64,000 bases of DNA from Bacteroidota bacterium (GTDB taxonomy: Bacteria; Bacteroidota; Ignavibacteria; Kryptoniales; JAKASW01): the NCBI GenBank assembly GCA_021789975.1, contig JAJYIT010000015.1:31367-95366 (forward strand). Reading direction: 5' to 3'. The notes beneath the pieces are model-generated. The model worked only from the letters and a program-made list of their open reading frames with translations, ran no database searches and was not told the DNA's origin. Position 1 is the stretch's first letter. Every line of letters begins with the position of its first letter. This document shows, one piece after another, positions 25,614-34,398 of the stretch. The translations under genes were made by a program, and so were the position numbers.

Positions 25614-26441
25614 CTAAGGTTGTGGTGCAGCTACCGATGATGCTGCCCGTGGCGTGGGACGGTAATCCGATCTTAACCGCATCGTTTTCTCCCCAAAAAG
25701 AGAAAATCTCAGCCAGTTGATCCCGAACTTCAGAAGTTCTTCATCATCCTTCCGAATTTCCACGATCGTTTCTTCATCAACATCAAACCTTTGGAGGAAG
25801 CTGCTCTCAAGAACAAATTCTCTGAACTTATCGATGTTGTAGCAAACCATGTAGAACATCTCAAGTTTTGCTGGCGTAAGCTGTTTCCTCTCTCGGAAAA
25901 ACTCATGGAGAGAGATTTCCTTGAACAGCTCACCCATTTCTGAGTACCTCTCCACCCCCTGATCTTTTATCCAACGATCAACAGTCCAACTCTGGTTTTC
26001 GTGATAACCCTGACAAACTGGTTCCTGTATCATGAAATAGAACTCTTCACCCTTGCGTTCACCTTCATCTTTAGGTGAAGCAACCCCCAAGGGAAACATT
26101 CTGCAGGACCAGGGTCTGTCCTGATACACAGTGCAACCGTCTGTTCCCACGAACGGACAGGTTTTATTCTCGTCCTGCCTCATCTTCAGCATGACAACAG
26201 GATGGTTTTGATTTTCATCGATGGGGAGAAAGGTATACTTATCTAAGAACTCCTGCGACGATATTTTCAGTCGGTTCTTCAACCGGATTATGTCATATGG
26301 CGTCAGGAATATATTGACGTCGCTGCAACACATATTGAAGCAGCTGATGTCCTTATGACACTTAAAGTTGAAGCATCCCTCCCTGCTCATCCGCGGATAT
26401 TCCTTAAGGACCGTTTCTTTCAGTATCTCCAGCTCTTTCAT
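25614..26441 (-). CDS. YkgJ-family cysteine-cluster protein
   Basis: Predicted metal-binding protein, 275 residues from ATG 26441 (MKELEILKET); an upstream in-frame start at 26501 would overlap the zinc-ribbon gene. The Cys cluster of the family is visible: CFNFKCHKDISCFNMCCSDVNIFLTPYDIIRLK, then KTCPFVGTDGCTVYQDRPWSCRMFPLG. The family may bind zinc or an Fe-S cluster; no enzyme activity is established. It lies between the zinc-ribbon gene and qmoC, so assembly or regulation of Apr/Qmo proteins is a reasonable guess. Confidence 0.82.
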   Translation of the reverse strand: MKELEILKETVLKEYPRMSREGCFNFKCHKDISCFNMCCSDVNIFLTPYDIIRLKNRLKISSQEFLDKYTFLPIDENQNHPVVMLKMRQDENKTCPFVGTDGCTVYQDRPWSCRMFPLGVASPKDEGERKGEEFYFMIQEPVCQGYHENQSWTVDRWIKDQGVERYSEMGELFKEISLHEFFRERKQLTPAKLEMFYMVCYNIDKFREFVLESSFLQRFDVDEETIVEIRKDDEELLKFGINWLRFSLFGEKTMRLRSDYRPTPRAASSVAAPQP

Positions 26442-26461
26442 AGGAATCGCTTTCAGATTTG

Positions 26462-26725
26462 CTATTCGATAATTGAATCTTTCAGCGCGTCTTTTGACCA
26501 CACAGGGAGTGGCCCCGCGTCGTTCGTGACCGGGTCAACCTTGTACCGGTAGGAAATATTTTGATTGTACTGCTTTCTCATCCATTCCCATCCGTGGATG
26601 AAGTATGGACAATCGTCATTAAAGCAGACAAAGAGATACTCCACCTCCCAGGAGGATTCGGGCGGACATCTCCACTTTTTCAACGCTGTCTTACAATGTG
26701 GACATACTCTTGCTTGTTCGTTCAT
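26462..26725 (-). CDS. Small zinc-ribbon-like protein near aprA
   Basis: An 87-residue protein with two Cys pairs in RVCPHCKTALKKWRCPP and FVCFNDDCPYF, a zinc-ribbon layout resembling the Ogr/Delta-like zinc-finger fold. The C-terminal half is GWEWMRKQYNQNISYRYKV and ends VWSKDALKDSIIE. It is the first gene after the aprA terminator and runs into the YkgJ gene 20 bases later. I believe similar small proteins accompany apr/qmo genes in other sulfate reducers, but I cannot check this here. The function is unknown. Confidence 0.75.
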   Translation of the reverse strand: MNEQARVCPHCKTALKKWRCPPESSWEVEYLFVCFNDDCPYFIHGWEWMRKQYNQNISYRYKVDPVTNDAGPLPVWSKDALKDSIIE

Positions 26726-26745
26726 ACGAGCTGTCGCTCCGTCAT

Positions 26746-26775
26746 GAAAAAGAGGGGAGCAACTGCTCCCCTCTT
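26746..26775 (-). terminator. Intrinsic terminator after aprA
   Basis: On the minus strand an 11-bp perfect stem (arm AAGAGGGGAGC, loop AGTT, arm GCTCCCCTCTT) is followed by a T-rich run (TTTTT). It starts 14 bases after the aprA stop. This is a strong Rho-independent terminator and separates aprBA from the zinc-ribbon/YkgJ/qmoC unit. Confidence 0.9.
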
Positions 26776-26788
26776 CGTGGTGACGATC

Positions 26789-28663
26789 TCAATTGACTAT
26801 TGATATAATGGGCTTAGAGAAGACTTCCCATTTGTTGTCCTTCGGAATCCACTTCATGTTCACAAATACCTTCCAATCTTTCTCGTCCATGGAAGGCTTG
26901 TCTGCCCTGAAGTAGTAGCCGGGCCAGCGAGTCTCTTCTCTGAACAGTATCGCCCGGACGTGAGCCTCAGCTTGCCACATCCTGTGAATGTTCTCCCAGC
27001 AGCGCATCAGCTCATGAAGGTCCTCCGCCGCCAACTTCGCAGAGTCTTCCTTCAGGTATTGAAGCAGGTCGAGGCCTTTCTCCAGCAGCGCCTTACTGGT
27101 CTTGAATTGCGAAGACACTCCGCCGGCGTATTCGTCCATGATCTTCTGCAGTCTGAACATGAACATCTTCGGTTTGATGTAATTGGGATTCATTTCAGGA
27201 TCGGTCGAGGCCTTGCCAAACTGCTCGAACATCTCAAGCGGTTTCAGGATTTCGGCCTTCAAGGCATCGATCTGACGCTGATCATACTTTCGCGAATCCG
27301 GATGATCCATGATGTAGTCGATCGCAGCTTTTGCAGCTATTCTTCCCTCGGCATGGGAGCCGGAAGAGAATTTGTGGCTCGATGCACCGGATGCGTCACC
27401 GGCGCAGAAGATCCCCGGAACAGTAGACATATTTGCGTAGCCCCAGAAGTATTCCTGGGGTGCCAGATCCTTCGGACCGCTGACCCACGCACCCGAGGCA
27501 CCGGAGTGTGACCCGATGAAATAAGGCTCGGCGGCGGCGATCTCTGATGGTTTTTCTTCGGGAGCAGTGTTGGTACCCGCCCAGAGAATGGCCTGTGAAA
27601 TGGTCATATCAAGAAAGTCTTCCCAGGCTTCACCTTCCAGCTCTTTTATTTTTTTCTTCGCGGCCTTCTCGTCACCTGACTCCGACGCGATCTTGTTGAT
27701 TGCTTCTTCGGTCCGCATGTATATCGGACCTTTGCCGTCCATGACGTCGAGCATCATAAGCCAATTGCGCAGGTTTGCGGGAACAGGTTTCACTTTTCCA
27801 TACGGCACCCATTTCTCAAGCTCGTCTCTTCTCTCTGCCATATAGTCGCCGCCCATCCCGTTCGTAGCTCTCGACTTGAAGAGCAGGAACCAGGCACCGA
27901 CAGGACCGTACGCGTCTTTGAAACGAACTGGAATAAACCGCACCTCCTGGCATGTCATTTCTGCGCCGGCTTTCAAAGTGAAGTAAGCGCTCGACCCCGA
28001 ATTCCATGGCGGATACCATGCTCGCCCCAGACCTTCCCCCGAAGATCTCGGTTTGAACACGTGTACCGCCCCGCCCATGGCGACCAGGACGGCCTTCGCT
28101 TTGAAGATATAGAATTTCTCCTCGCGCACACTGAATCCGACTGCACCTACGCATACATCGCCATCCATCAGAGGTCCGACGATGAAAATTCTTTCGTAAA
28201 TGTTCTCGGCGCCCAGTGCGTTCTTTGCTGCCTCCGCGACCACGACCTTGTACGACTCGCCGTTGATCATCAACTGCCATCTTCCCTCGTGGACATAATT
28301 ACCTTCTGCGTCTTTCCATATCGGCAGTCCCCACTTTTCGAACAAATGGACCGTTGAATCAACATGTCTTGCTATGTTGTAAACCAAATCCTCGCGCGTA
28401 ATTCCCATCAGATCGCTGCGGACGTATTTCACATAATCCTCGACGGTATTTTTTCCGTCCTTGATACCGACATACTGGTTGATGGCCGAGAGTCCCATTG
28501 CAACCGCACCGCTTCTATCGACTGCGGCTTTGTCCACAAGCGTGACTTTAAGACCATGTTGTTTTGCCCAGTAGGCGGCTTCGACTGCTGCACCGCAAGC
28601 GGCCATTCCGCCGCCAACGATCAGTAGATCAGTCTCCACTACTTCTGTTTTCATGTCAGCCAT
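26789..28663 (-). CDS. aprA: Adenylylsulfate (APS) reductase, alpha subunit
   Basis: FAD-containing catalytic subunit that reduces APS to sulfite and AMP in the cytoplasm. At 624 residues it has family length. The N-terminal dinucleotide fold is TDLLIVGGGMAACGAAVEAAYWA, with VDRSGAVAMGLSAINQYVG, WYPPWNSGSSAYFTLKAGAEM, TNGMGGDYMAERRDELEKW and FCAGDASGASSHKFSSGSHAEGRIA following. It lies 16 bases after aprB and ends before a strong terminator. All parts expected for an active enzyme are present. Confidence 0.97.
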   Translation of the reverse strand: MADMKTEVVETDLLIVGGGMAACGAAVEAAYWAKQHGLKVTLVDKAAVDRSGAVAMGLSAINQYVGIKDGKNTVEDYVKYVRSDLMGITREDLVYNIARHVDSTVHLFEKWGLPIWKDAEGNYVHEGRWQLMINGESYKVVVAEAAKNALGAENIYERIFIVGPLMDGDVCVGAVGFSVREEKFYIFKAKAVLVAMGGAVHVFKPRSSGEGLGRAWYPPWNSGSSAYFTLKAGAEMTCQEVRFIPVRFKDAYGPVGAWFLLFKSRATNGMGGDYMAERRDELEKWVPYGKVKPVPANLRNWLMMLDVMDGKGPIYMRTEEAINKIASESGDEKAAKKKIKELEGEAWEDFLDMTISQAILWAGTNTAPEEKPSEIAAAEPYFIGSHSGASGAWVSGPKDLAPQEYFWGYANMSTVPGIFCAGDASGASSHKFSSGSHAEGRIAAKAAIDYIMDHPDSRKYDQRQIDALKAEILKPLEMFEQFGKASTDPEMNPNYIKPKMFMFRLQKIMDEYAGGVSSQFKTSKALLEKGLDLLQYLKEDSAKLAAEDLHELMRCWENIHRMWQAEAHVRAILFREETRWPGYYFRADKPSMDEKDWKVFVNMKWIPKDNKWEVFSKPIISIVN

Positions 28664-28679
28664 GACTTTTCCAACCTTC

Positions 28680-29123
28680 CTAATGCTTTATTGTGACTAC
28701 TTGTGGAAGTCCCAGTGAATCCGGCTCCGTAAAGAGCGTCGGGCTTTTGATGTTGCCGTCTTTCGTTTTCCACCCACCGTCGGGGGCTGCTTTTCCTTCC
28801 TCCGTGGTACGGATGGGAAACTTGAACCGCTTAAGAGTCCCGTTACGGAACTTAACGGTCCACATTATTGAGTCGGTGCTCCTCATCGGGGTGACTGTTG
28901 CACCAAGCGGAACGAAGTCCGCATAGCCGCGTATTTCAATTGCCTGCGTCGGACAAATTTTCACGCAGTTGTAGCATTCCCAGCACATCTCCGGCTCGCG
29001 ATTATAAGCCTTCATGATGTCCTTGTTAAGGGCCATCAGATCGTTCGGGCAAATGTACTGGCATGCCGTCTTGTCTAACGCTTTGCACCCATCGCATTTA
29101 TCAGGGTTTACATAACTCGGCAT
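28680..29123 (-). CDS. aprB: Adenylylsulfate (APS) reductase, beta subunit
   Basis: Electron-transfer subunit of APS reductase, 147 residues. Two [4Fe-4S] motif sets are visible: CDGCKALDKTACQYICP (about 10-26) and CWECYNCVKICP (about 47-58). The C-terminal tail, about 80 residues, would wrap around AprA as known for the family. The ribosome site AAAGGAGGT, 6 bases before the ATG, is the strongest seen in the window and fits high expression. It directly precedes aprA. Confidence 0.97.
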   Translation of the reverse strand: MPSYVNPDKCDGCKALDKTACQYICPNDLMALNKDIMKAYNREPEMCWECYNCVKICPTQAIEIRGYADFVPLGATVTPMRSTDSIMWTVKFRNGTLKRFKFPIRTTEEGKAAPDGGWKTKDGNIKSPTLFTEPDSLGLPQVVTIKH

Positions 29124-29373
29124 GAAATTACCTCCTTTATGATTTCATTTAATTGAAAGAAATTCTTGATGTTCGGACGAGAAACCATCTACTATTTGAT
29201 GTCTTATGCAAATACTGTATCGGGGCCACGATTGTAAAAAAGAGATACCGTAATCTCCACGAACCCTAAAAGAGGGACTTAATGTCATTCCTTCCGGATT
29301 AATTTCTGCCGCCATGTCTCCTTCTACCATCATTTCATGCCCTCGTGATTCAGACCTTACGAAGTATGTTCCT
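29124..29373 (-). promoter_or_regulatory. Spacer between sat and aprB, likely holding the aprBA translation start region
   Basis: A 250-base gap follows the sat stop. It ends in AAAGGAGGTAATTTC before aprB. The 150 bases upstream are AT-rich (for example CAGTATTTGCATAAGACATC), as expected for a promoter, but no box can be assigned with confidence. A 62-codon minus-strand frame (29145-29333) lacks family features and a good ribosome site and was not called. Confidence 0.4.
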
Positions 29374-30615
29374 CTACTTTTTCAGTTTGTCCGAACCTTC
29401 ACCGGTGGCAAACTGGTGCATCTTGATTTCAACTTTCTCGTCAAGCTTGGAATAGTAATCGTGAAGGATCGCAAGAACCTCCGGGCGGCTGAACTCGGCG
29501 GGTACCTCGCTACCTTCCGACAATGCTTTTCGCAAAGCCGTTCCGCTGAGGAACAGGCGGTCTTCCTTCTTGTGAGGACATGTCTTCATCGAAGCCATAC
29601 CACCGCACTTGAAGCACCAGAACGTCCAGTCGATCGGAAGTGGTTTCAACAGCAACGCATCCTCGGGTATCTCATAGAAGATCTTCTGCGCATCGAATGG
29701 ACCATAATAGTTTCCCACACCTGCATGGTCGCGTCCGACAATGAGGTGACTGCATCCGAAATTCTGCCTGAACAGGCCATGGAGCAGCGCTTCTCTCGGA
29801 CCGGCGTATCTCATGTCAAGCGGGTAACCTCCGCACAGGACAGTGTCCTTGACAAAATAATTCTCAACCAGAACGTCAATGCATTTCGCTCTTACTTCGG
29901 CCGGTATGTCGCCTGGTTTCAGCTTTCCGACGAGCTGATGGATATACAACCCGTCACTAACTTCCAGCGCGATCTTCGCAAGGAATTCGTGGGAGCGGTG
30001 CATGGGGTTGCGCAATTGAAGAGCCGCAATTGTCCTCCACCCTTTCTCTGCAAAGATCTTCCGGCTTTCTGCGGGTCTTTGGTACAGTCCTGCAAACTCC
30101 TTGGGGAAATAGCTTTCGGAGAGAACCTTGACCGTACCCCCTACGTTCCATGGTTTCTGTTGCATCACCATCTTCACGCCGGGGTGTTCCGGATCGTCGG
30201 TCTTGAACACCTGCTTGCATTCAAAATTCTTATCGATCTGGTACTTGTCGCTGACTTTCATCGTGCCCATAACTTCTTCGGTCTCATCACTCACAAGTGT
30301 AATCTCATCCCCGATCTTCAGGGCCTTTCCGTCTTCGTCGGAAACTGAGATTGTAATCGGGATCGGCCAAAACAGACCGTCATTCATTTTCATGTCGACG
30401 CAGACACCTTGCCAGTCATCATGTCCCATAAATCCGTTCAAGGGCGTGAAGCCGCCGATACCCAGCATTATCAGGTCACCGGTCTCGCGGCTTGTCATGC
30501 AGATTTTCTTTAGGCCTGCTGCCCTTTTCAACTCCTCATCCTTTTCCTTGCCACCCAAGAGAAGAACCTTGAGCTCGTCGCTTCCGTGCGGACGCACTAA
30601 TGTAGTAGCCGGCAT
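29374..30615 (-). CDS. sat: Sulfate adenylyltransferase (ATP sulfurylase)
   Basis: Activates sulfate to APS, the first step of dissimilatory sulfate reduction. 413 residues, a single catalytic domain with no APS kinase. Active-site motifs are [12 protein letters not shown] (ATP phosphate binding), [18 protein letters not shown] and [17 protein letters not shown]. The C-terminal part has a Cys pair in [16 protein letters not shown] and ends with [13 protein letters not shown]. It lies between qmoB and aprBA with spacers of 150-250 bases on both sides. Confidence 0.97.
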   Translation of the reverse strand: MPATTLVRPHGSDELKVLLLGGKEKDEELKRAAGLKKICMTSRETGDLIMLGIGGFTPLNGFMGHDDWQGVCVDMKMNDGLFWPIPITISVSDEDGKALKIGDEITLVSDETEEVMGTMKVSDKYQIDKNFECKQVFKTDDPEHPGVKMVMQQKPWNVGGTVKVLSESYFPKEFAGLYQRPAESRKIFAEKGWRTIAALQLRNPMHRSHEFLAKIALEVSDGLYIHQLVGKLKPGDIPAEVRAKCIDVLVENYFVKDTVLCGGYPLDMRYAGPREALLHGLFRQNFGCSHLIVGRDHAGVGNYYGPFDAQKIFYEIPEDALLLKPLPIDWTFWCFKCGGMASMKTCPHKKEDRLFLSGTALRKALSEGSEVPAEFSRPEVLAILHDYYSKLDEKVEIKMHQFATGEGSDKLKK

Positions 30616-30768
30616 AAAATCCCTTTCATTTAAGAATGTTACGTCTCTTGATTTCCATTATCGCAATCGCAATTGCACATCGTATTGATTACTGCAAAAA
30701 CATATCGGAACACCGACGGAGAATCAACGAGTGCGACAAATTCTGTATTCCTTATGTTGACCAAGTGC

Positions 30769-33009
30769 TCACATTCCTTTGTATGGGTTCGGTCCCAATT
30801 CCCTCACTTCCTCAACAAAACTGTTGAAGATCTCGGGGAGTTTTTCATACTCATCAATCGATAGGGTAAGCAGCTTTACCCTTTCAGGCTCAAGCACAAG
30901 CTGCTTAAGTTTCTCCTGGACATTTGTCATTCGTTTGTTCGCAAGCTCACTGCCGTGGATGAAGTGACACTGGTAGTCCACTCCATATTTGCAGCCGAGC
31001 ATAAGGACTCCATCGAACCCTTTCGATAGTGCATCGGCGATCCAAACAACGTTAACCGAACCGAGACATCGAACCGGGATAACACGAACGTTAGGATCAT
31101 ACTGGAGCCGGTACTTTCCCACGACATCCAACGCAGGATAGGCGTCGTTCTCGCACATGAACGCCAGTATCCTTGGCTTGTCCTCGTCCTCGTCAGGTAT
31201 GTCTATGGCCTTTATCATGGATGAGATCATCTGAATGGAATAATCCTTGAAGGAAATTATTCTTTCCGGACATGCGCCCAGGCAGATGCCGCATCTTCGA
31301 CAGCGATTGAGATGGGGCTTTGGAGTTCCCTTCTCATCCTCGTCCAGAGTTCCGAATGGACACTCCTCCGTACACCTTTTGCACTGTGTGCACCGCTGCA
31401 AGAAGAACTCAGGATAGGACATGTCGCCAGACCGGGGATGGACGGCTTTCCCCGCTTTTATCGCATGAACAGTCTGAATCGCTTTGAGCGCGGCGCCGTA
31501 CGCATCGTTCTTACTCGCGAGGAAATCCATTGGAGCGCGTACGGCACCAGCTGCATAAATACCGGTTCTTCTCGTCTCGTATGGAAAACAAATATAATGC
31601 GAATCTGGGAATCCATATTTTAGCGTCGGAAGATCGGTGCCCTGTCTGTACGTAAGGTTCAAAATCTTTGATCCGACTTCGGCCGACGCCGCTGCTCTTT
31701 TGCCGTCCAGCGTCACGCCATCGGCATCGGAGAAGGGGGCATCTGCCTCAACATCATATGGAAGTGAAGTCGGCACCATGCCCGTCGCCAAAACAACCAG
31801 ATCAGACTCAATCCTGATATCGCCTCCAAACAAAGTGTTATCGACGTCGACAAGCAGAGAGCCAGTCATAGACTTGCTAATGCCTGCGAAGTCACCTTTG
31901 GTCAAGAAAACACGATCTTCGCTCTGTACCCTCTTATAGAACAGTTCATGTTGGGCAGTGGTACGGATGTCCCGATATACGATATAGATGAGAGCCTGTG
32001 GAAATCTCTGTCTGATATAAAGAGCCTGCTTTAGCGAGGCAGCGCAGCATATGGTTGAACAATACGGCAGGTGACTCTCATCCCGCGAACCAGCGCACAG
32101 GATGAACGTAACACTCGTTATGGGCTTCCCATTAAGAATGCCTGTTTTGTTTCCGTGGTTGAATCTCTTTTCGAGCTCAACTCCTGTTATGACATTCTCA
32201 TAGGTACCGTACCCGTAATTGCCAAGCTTCTTGGCATCGTAGGGTCTCCAGCCGGTGGCTTGAACAATGGCACCTACTGTCAGCAGCTCGGTCCGGGCAC
32301 CGCCCTTGATTCTCAGGACGACTTCGAATCCACCTGGTTGTCCGGAAATCTTCTCGATCTGGCACGATGTCGTCACAGTTATCTTGTTGATCGACTCCAC
32401 CTCAGATATAAGCTCATCTATCCTCGGAGACTGTGGCTCCGTGTAGGGTGGTTCATATGGGGCAATCTTGTCAAATTTGACAGCCCACCCACCCAACTCA
32501 TTTTCTTTTTCCGTCAACACTACCGAATACCCGGCCTTTGCAGCGGCTAGAGCGGCAGTCAGGCCGGCCACGCCGCCTCCGACAACGAGAATGGTCTCGT
32601 TCACATCGCTTGTCGCTGGCGCAGGTGGTTCACTGTTCCTCACCTTGGCTATTCCCATCCGCAGATAATCTTCGGCAAGCATCTGTGTATCTGCGTCATC
32701 AGGTTTGTGAGTCCACGCGACATCTTCCCTCAGGTTAACCCGATCAACGAGGACATTCGGATCGAAGTGGAACAGATCCGAGAAGTACCTTTGAGAACAA
32801 GCGGCGATGACCACTCGATTCAGCTTCTCGTTCGCAATGTCTGCCTCGATCTCACGAACACTTCCTTCGCTGCACAGCCATTTGTTTGACTTGCATATTG
32901 GCACTTTGTTCTCTTTGGTCGCAACGTCGGTCAGCTTACCGCAGTTGAGCGATTCCCCGATTCCGCATCCAGAGCAGATGTAAACACCAACTTTAGTTTC
33001 TATTGCCAT
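30769..33009 (-). CDS. qmoB: Quinone-interacting membrane-bound oxidoreductase subunit B
   Basis: Cytoplasmic HdrA-like flavoprotein fused to an MvhD/FlpD-like domain, 746 residues. Visible are an N-terminal YICSGCGIGESLNC motif, a dinucleotide fold ILVVGGGVAGLTAALAAAKAGYSVVLTE (about 128-155), two [4Fe-4S] sets CTQCKRCTEECP and CRRCGICLGACP (about 545-585), and the FlpD-like end with MCENDAYPALDVVG, VIPVRCLGS and LMLGCKYGVDYQCHFI. It sits 3 bases after qmoA. It works with QmoA and QmoC to link menaquinol with AprBA. Confidence 0.95.
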   Translation of the reverse strand: MAIETKVGVYICSGCGIGESLNCGKLTDVATKENKVPICKSNKWLCSEGSVREIEADIANEKLNRVVIAACSQRYFSDLFHFDPNVLVDRVNLREDVAWTHKPDDADTQMLAEDYLRMGIAKVRNSEPPAPATSDVNETILVVGGGVAGLTAALAAAKAGYSVVLTEKENELGGWAVKFDKIAPYEPPYTEPQSPRIDELISEVESINKITVTTSCQIEKISGQPGGFEVVLRIKGGARTELLTVGAIVQATGWRPYDAKKLGNYGYGTYENVITGVELEKRFNHGNKTGILNGKPITSVTFILCAGSRDESHLPYCSTICCAASLKQALYIRQRFPQALIYIVYRDIRTTAQHELFYKRVQSEDRVFLTKGDFAGISKSMTGSLLVDVDNTLFGGDIRIESDLVVLATGMVPTSLPYDVEADAPFSDADGVTLDGKRAAASAEVGSKILNLTYRQGTDLPTLKYGFPDSHYICFPYETRRTGIYAAGAVRAPMDFLASKNDAYGAALKAIQTVHAIKAGKAVHPRSGDMSYPEFFLQRCTQCKRCTEECPFGTLDEDEKGTPKPHLNRCRRCGICLGACPERIISFKDYSIQMISSMIKAIDIPDEDEDKPRILAFMCENDAYPALDVVGKYRLQYDPNVRVIPVRCLGSVNVVWIADALSKGFDGVLMLGCKYGVDYQCHFIHGSELANKRMTNVQEKLKQLVLEPERVKLLTLSIDEYEKLPEIFNSFVEEVRELGPNPYKGM

Positions 33010-33012
33010 AGC

Positions 33013-34269
33013 TTAATTTCCCCTTATCACTTGCATCGCTTTCAGAACAGCTCCGGTTGCCTCTCGAACGACCGCGGCGACGTCCTTAGGCTCGGTACTC
33101 ACTCCGCATGCGATTACTTCGGTACCATCCGACTTCAGAAAACCGTTCCTGTCGACAAGCGACTCGTCAATAGGCAAGCTGGAGGTCGACGGATACATCC
33201 CCGTCGCCAAAACAACAAGGTCGACTTCATTACTAATCATCTTCCCGGCTAAAGTGTCCTCAGATTCCACGACGAGCCTGTCAGACTTGTCGGCGCGCAC
33301 AACCTTCGCAACTTTGCCTCTGTGAAAATGGACCTTGCTGTCTTTCTGGACAGCACTGTAGAAATCCTCCAGAAGACCGTTTGAGCGAACGTCTATATAG
33401 TGCACGTGAATTTCGGCGTCAGGGTTTTGCTCTCTCAGATAATTCACATGCTTGAGAGATGCCATGCAACAGACAGAAGAGCAGTATTCCAAATGGTTCT
33501 CATCCCTGGATCCAGCACATTGAACAAATGCGACGCTTTCGACTCTTTGTTTAGTCGAAGGCCTCAATATCTGCCCCGCGGTCGGACCGTCGGGGGATGC
33601 GAGTCTTTCCATCATCACGTTGGTGATAACATCGGGGTACACGCCGAAGCCGAGGACATCGAGCTTGTGTGCATCATAAGGCTCCCAGCCCGTTGCCCAA
33701 ATCACTGCGCCCGCGTCGACTTCAACTATCTCTTCCTTTTCAGAAAGATCTATGGCTCCATACTTGCACACTTCAACACATTTGCCGCAACTGGTCCCCT
33801 TGCATGATACGGGATCGATCACATATTGTTGTGGATACGCATCTTCGTAAGGCACATAAACGGATTTTGTATCGTCCATACCGTAGTTGAAATCGTTTTT
33901 CCTGGATTCGGGACAAGCTTTCACGCATTCGCCGCATGCTGTACATCGATCATTGACATACCGCGGCTTCACTTTAAGCTTCGCTTTGAATCTTCCGCCG
34001 TCTTTAGCAACGGCATCCACCTGTGTGAGTGTAACCACTTTGATAAGTGAATTGGTACGGAGTCTGCGGGTATTGATTTCAATGCCGCATCGTGGCGGAC
34101 ACATTTTGGGGAAATACTTGCTGAATTGTGCGACCTTCCCGCCGATGTACGGACGCTGTTCAACCAGGATCACGCTGAGTCCCGTTTCCGCAGCTTCAAC
34201 CGCAGCGGTGATTCCTGCTATTCCGGCTCCGACCACAAGGAGGTCGCTCTTAACTGATTTATCGCTCAT
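33013..34269 (-). CDS. qmoA: Quinone-interacting membrane-bound oxidoreductase subunit A
   Basis: HdrA-like flavoprotein, 418 residues from ATG 34269 (MSDKSVKSDLLVVGAGIAG). The longer in-frame start at 34353 would add 28 residues from repeat-rich spacer and was rejected. FAD motif VVGAGIAGITAAVEAAETGLSVILVEQ is at about 11-37. MCPPRCGIEINTRRL, CTACGECVKACPESRKND and CKGTSCGKCVEVCKYGAI bind Fe-S clusters. It is followed at 3 bases by qmoB. Length and motifs match functional QmoA. Confidence 0.95.
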   Translation of the reverse strand: MSDKSVKSDLLVVGAGIAGITAAVEAAETGLSVILVEQRPYIGGKVAQFSKYFPKMCPPRCGIEINTRRLRTNSLIKVVTLTQVDAVAKDGGRFKAKLKVKPRYVNDRCTACGECVKACPESRKNDFNYGMDDTKSVYVPYEDAYPQQYVIDPVSCKGTSCGKCVEVCKYGAIDLSEKEEIVEVDAGAVIWATGWEPYDAHKLDVLGFGVYPDVITNVMMERLASPDGPTAGQILRPSTKQRVESVAFVQCAGSRDENHLEYCSSVCCMASLKHVNYLREQNPDAEIHVHYIDVRSNGLLEDFYSAVQKDSKVHFHRGKVAKVVRADKSDRLVVESEDTLAGKMISNEVDLVVLATGMYPSTSSLPIDESLVDRNGFLKSDGTEVIACGVSTEPKDVAAVVREATGAVLKAMQVIRGN

Positions 34270-34398
34270 AAAGTACTTTCTTCTTTCTCTACACTTGATG
34301 CTGGATGATGGAGACTTGATACTCGACCATGGACTTCTGATCCCGGACCCCATCTCCGAATGGCAGGATAAGACTTTAACAATCGAGCATCTGGCTCT
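34270..34398. repeat. Degenerate spacer repeat, copy A
   Basis: The 129-base spacer between the kinase-like gene and qmoA contains, on the plus strand near 34301-34333, ACTTGATGCTGGATGATGG and GAGACTTGATACTCGACCAT. The second resembles GGATACTTGATTCTCGATGC in the dsrN-dsrD spacer (about 16 of 22 positions). Such CTTGAT/CTCGA/GCTGG word repeats look like a dispersed degenerate family; the similarity is by eye only. Confidence 0.35.

Noticed and set aside
29145..29333. A 62-codon minus-strand frame in the sat-aprB spacer
   Set aside because: No family features, no convincing ribosome site, and the region fits a promoter/leader better.
29314..30348. A 344-codon open frame on the plus strand opposite sat
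   Set aside because: It lies fully within sat on the other strand, has no family motifs, and sat is unmistakable. It is a by-product of the codon use of sat.
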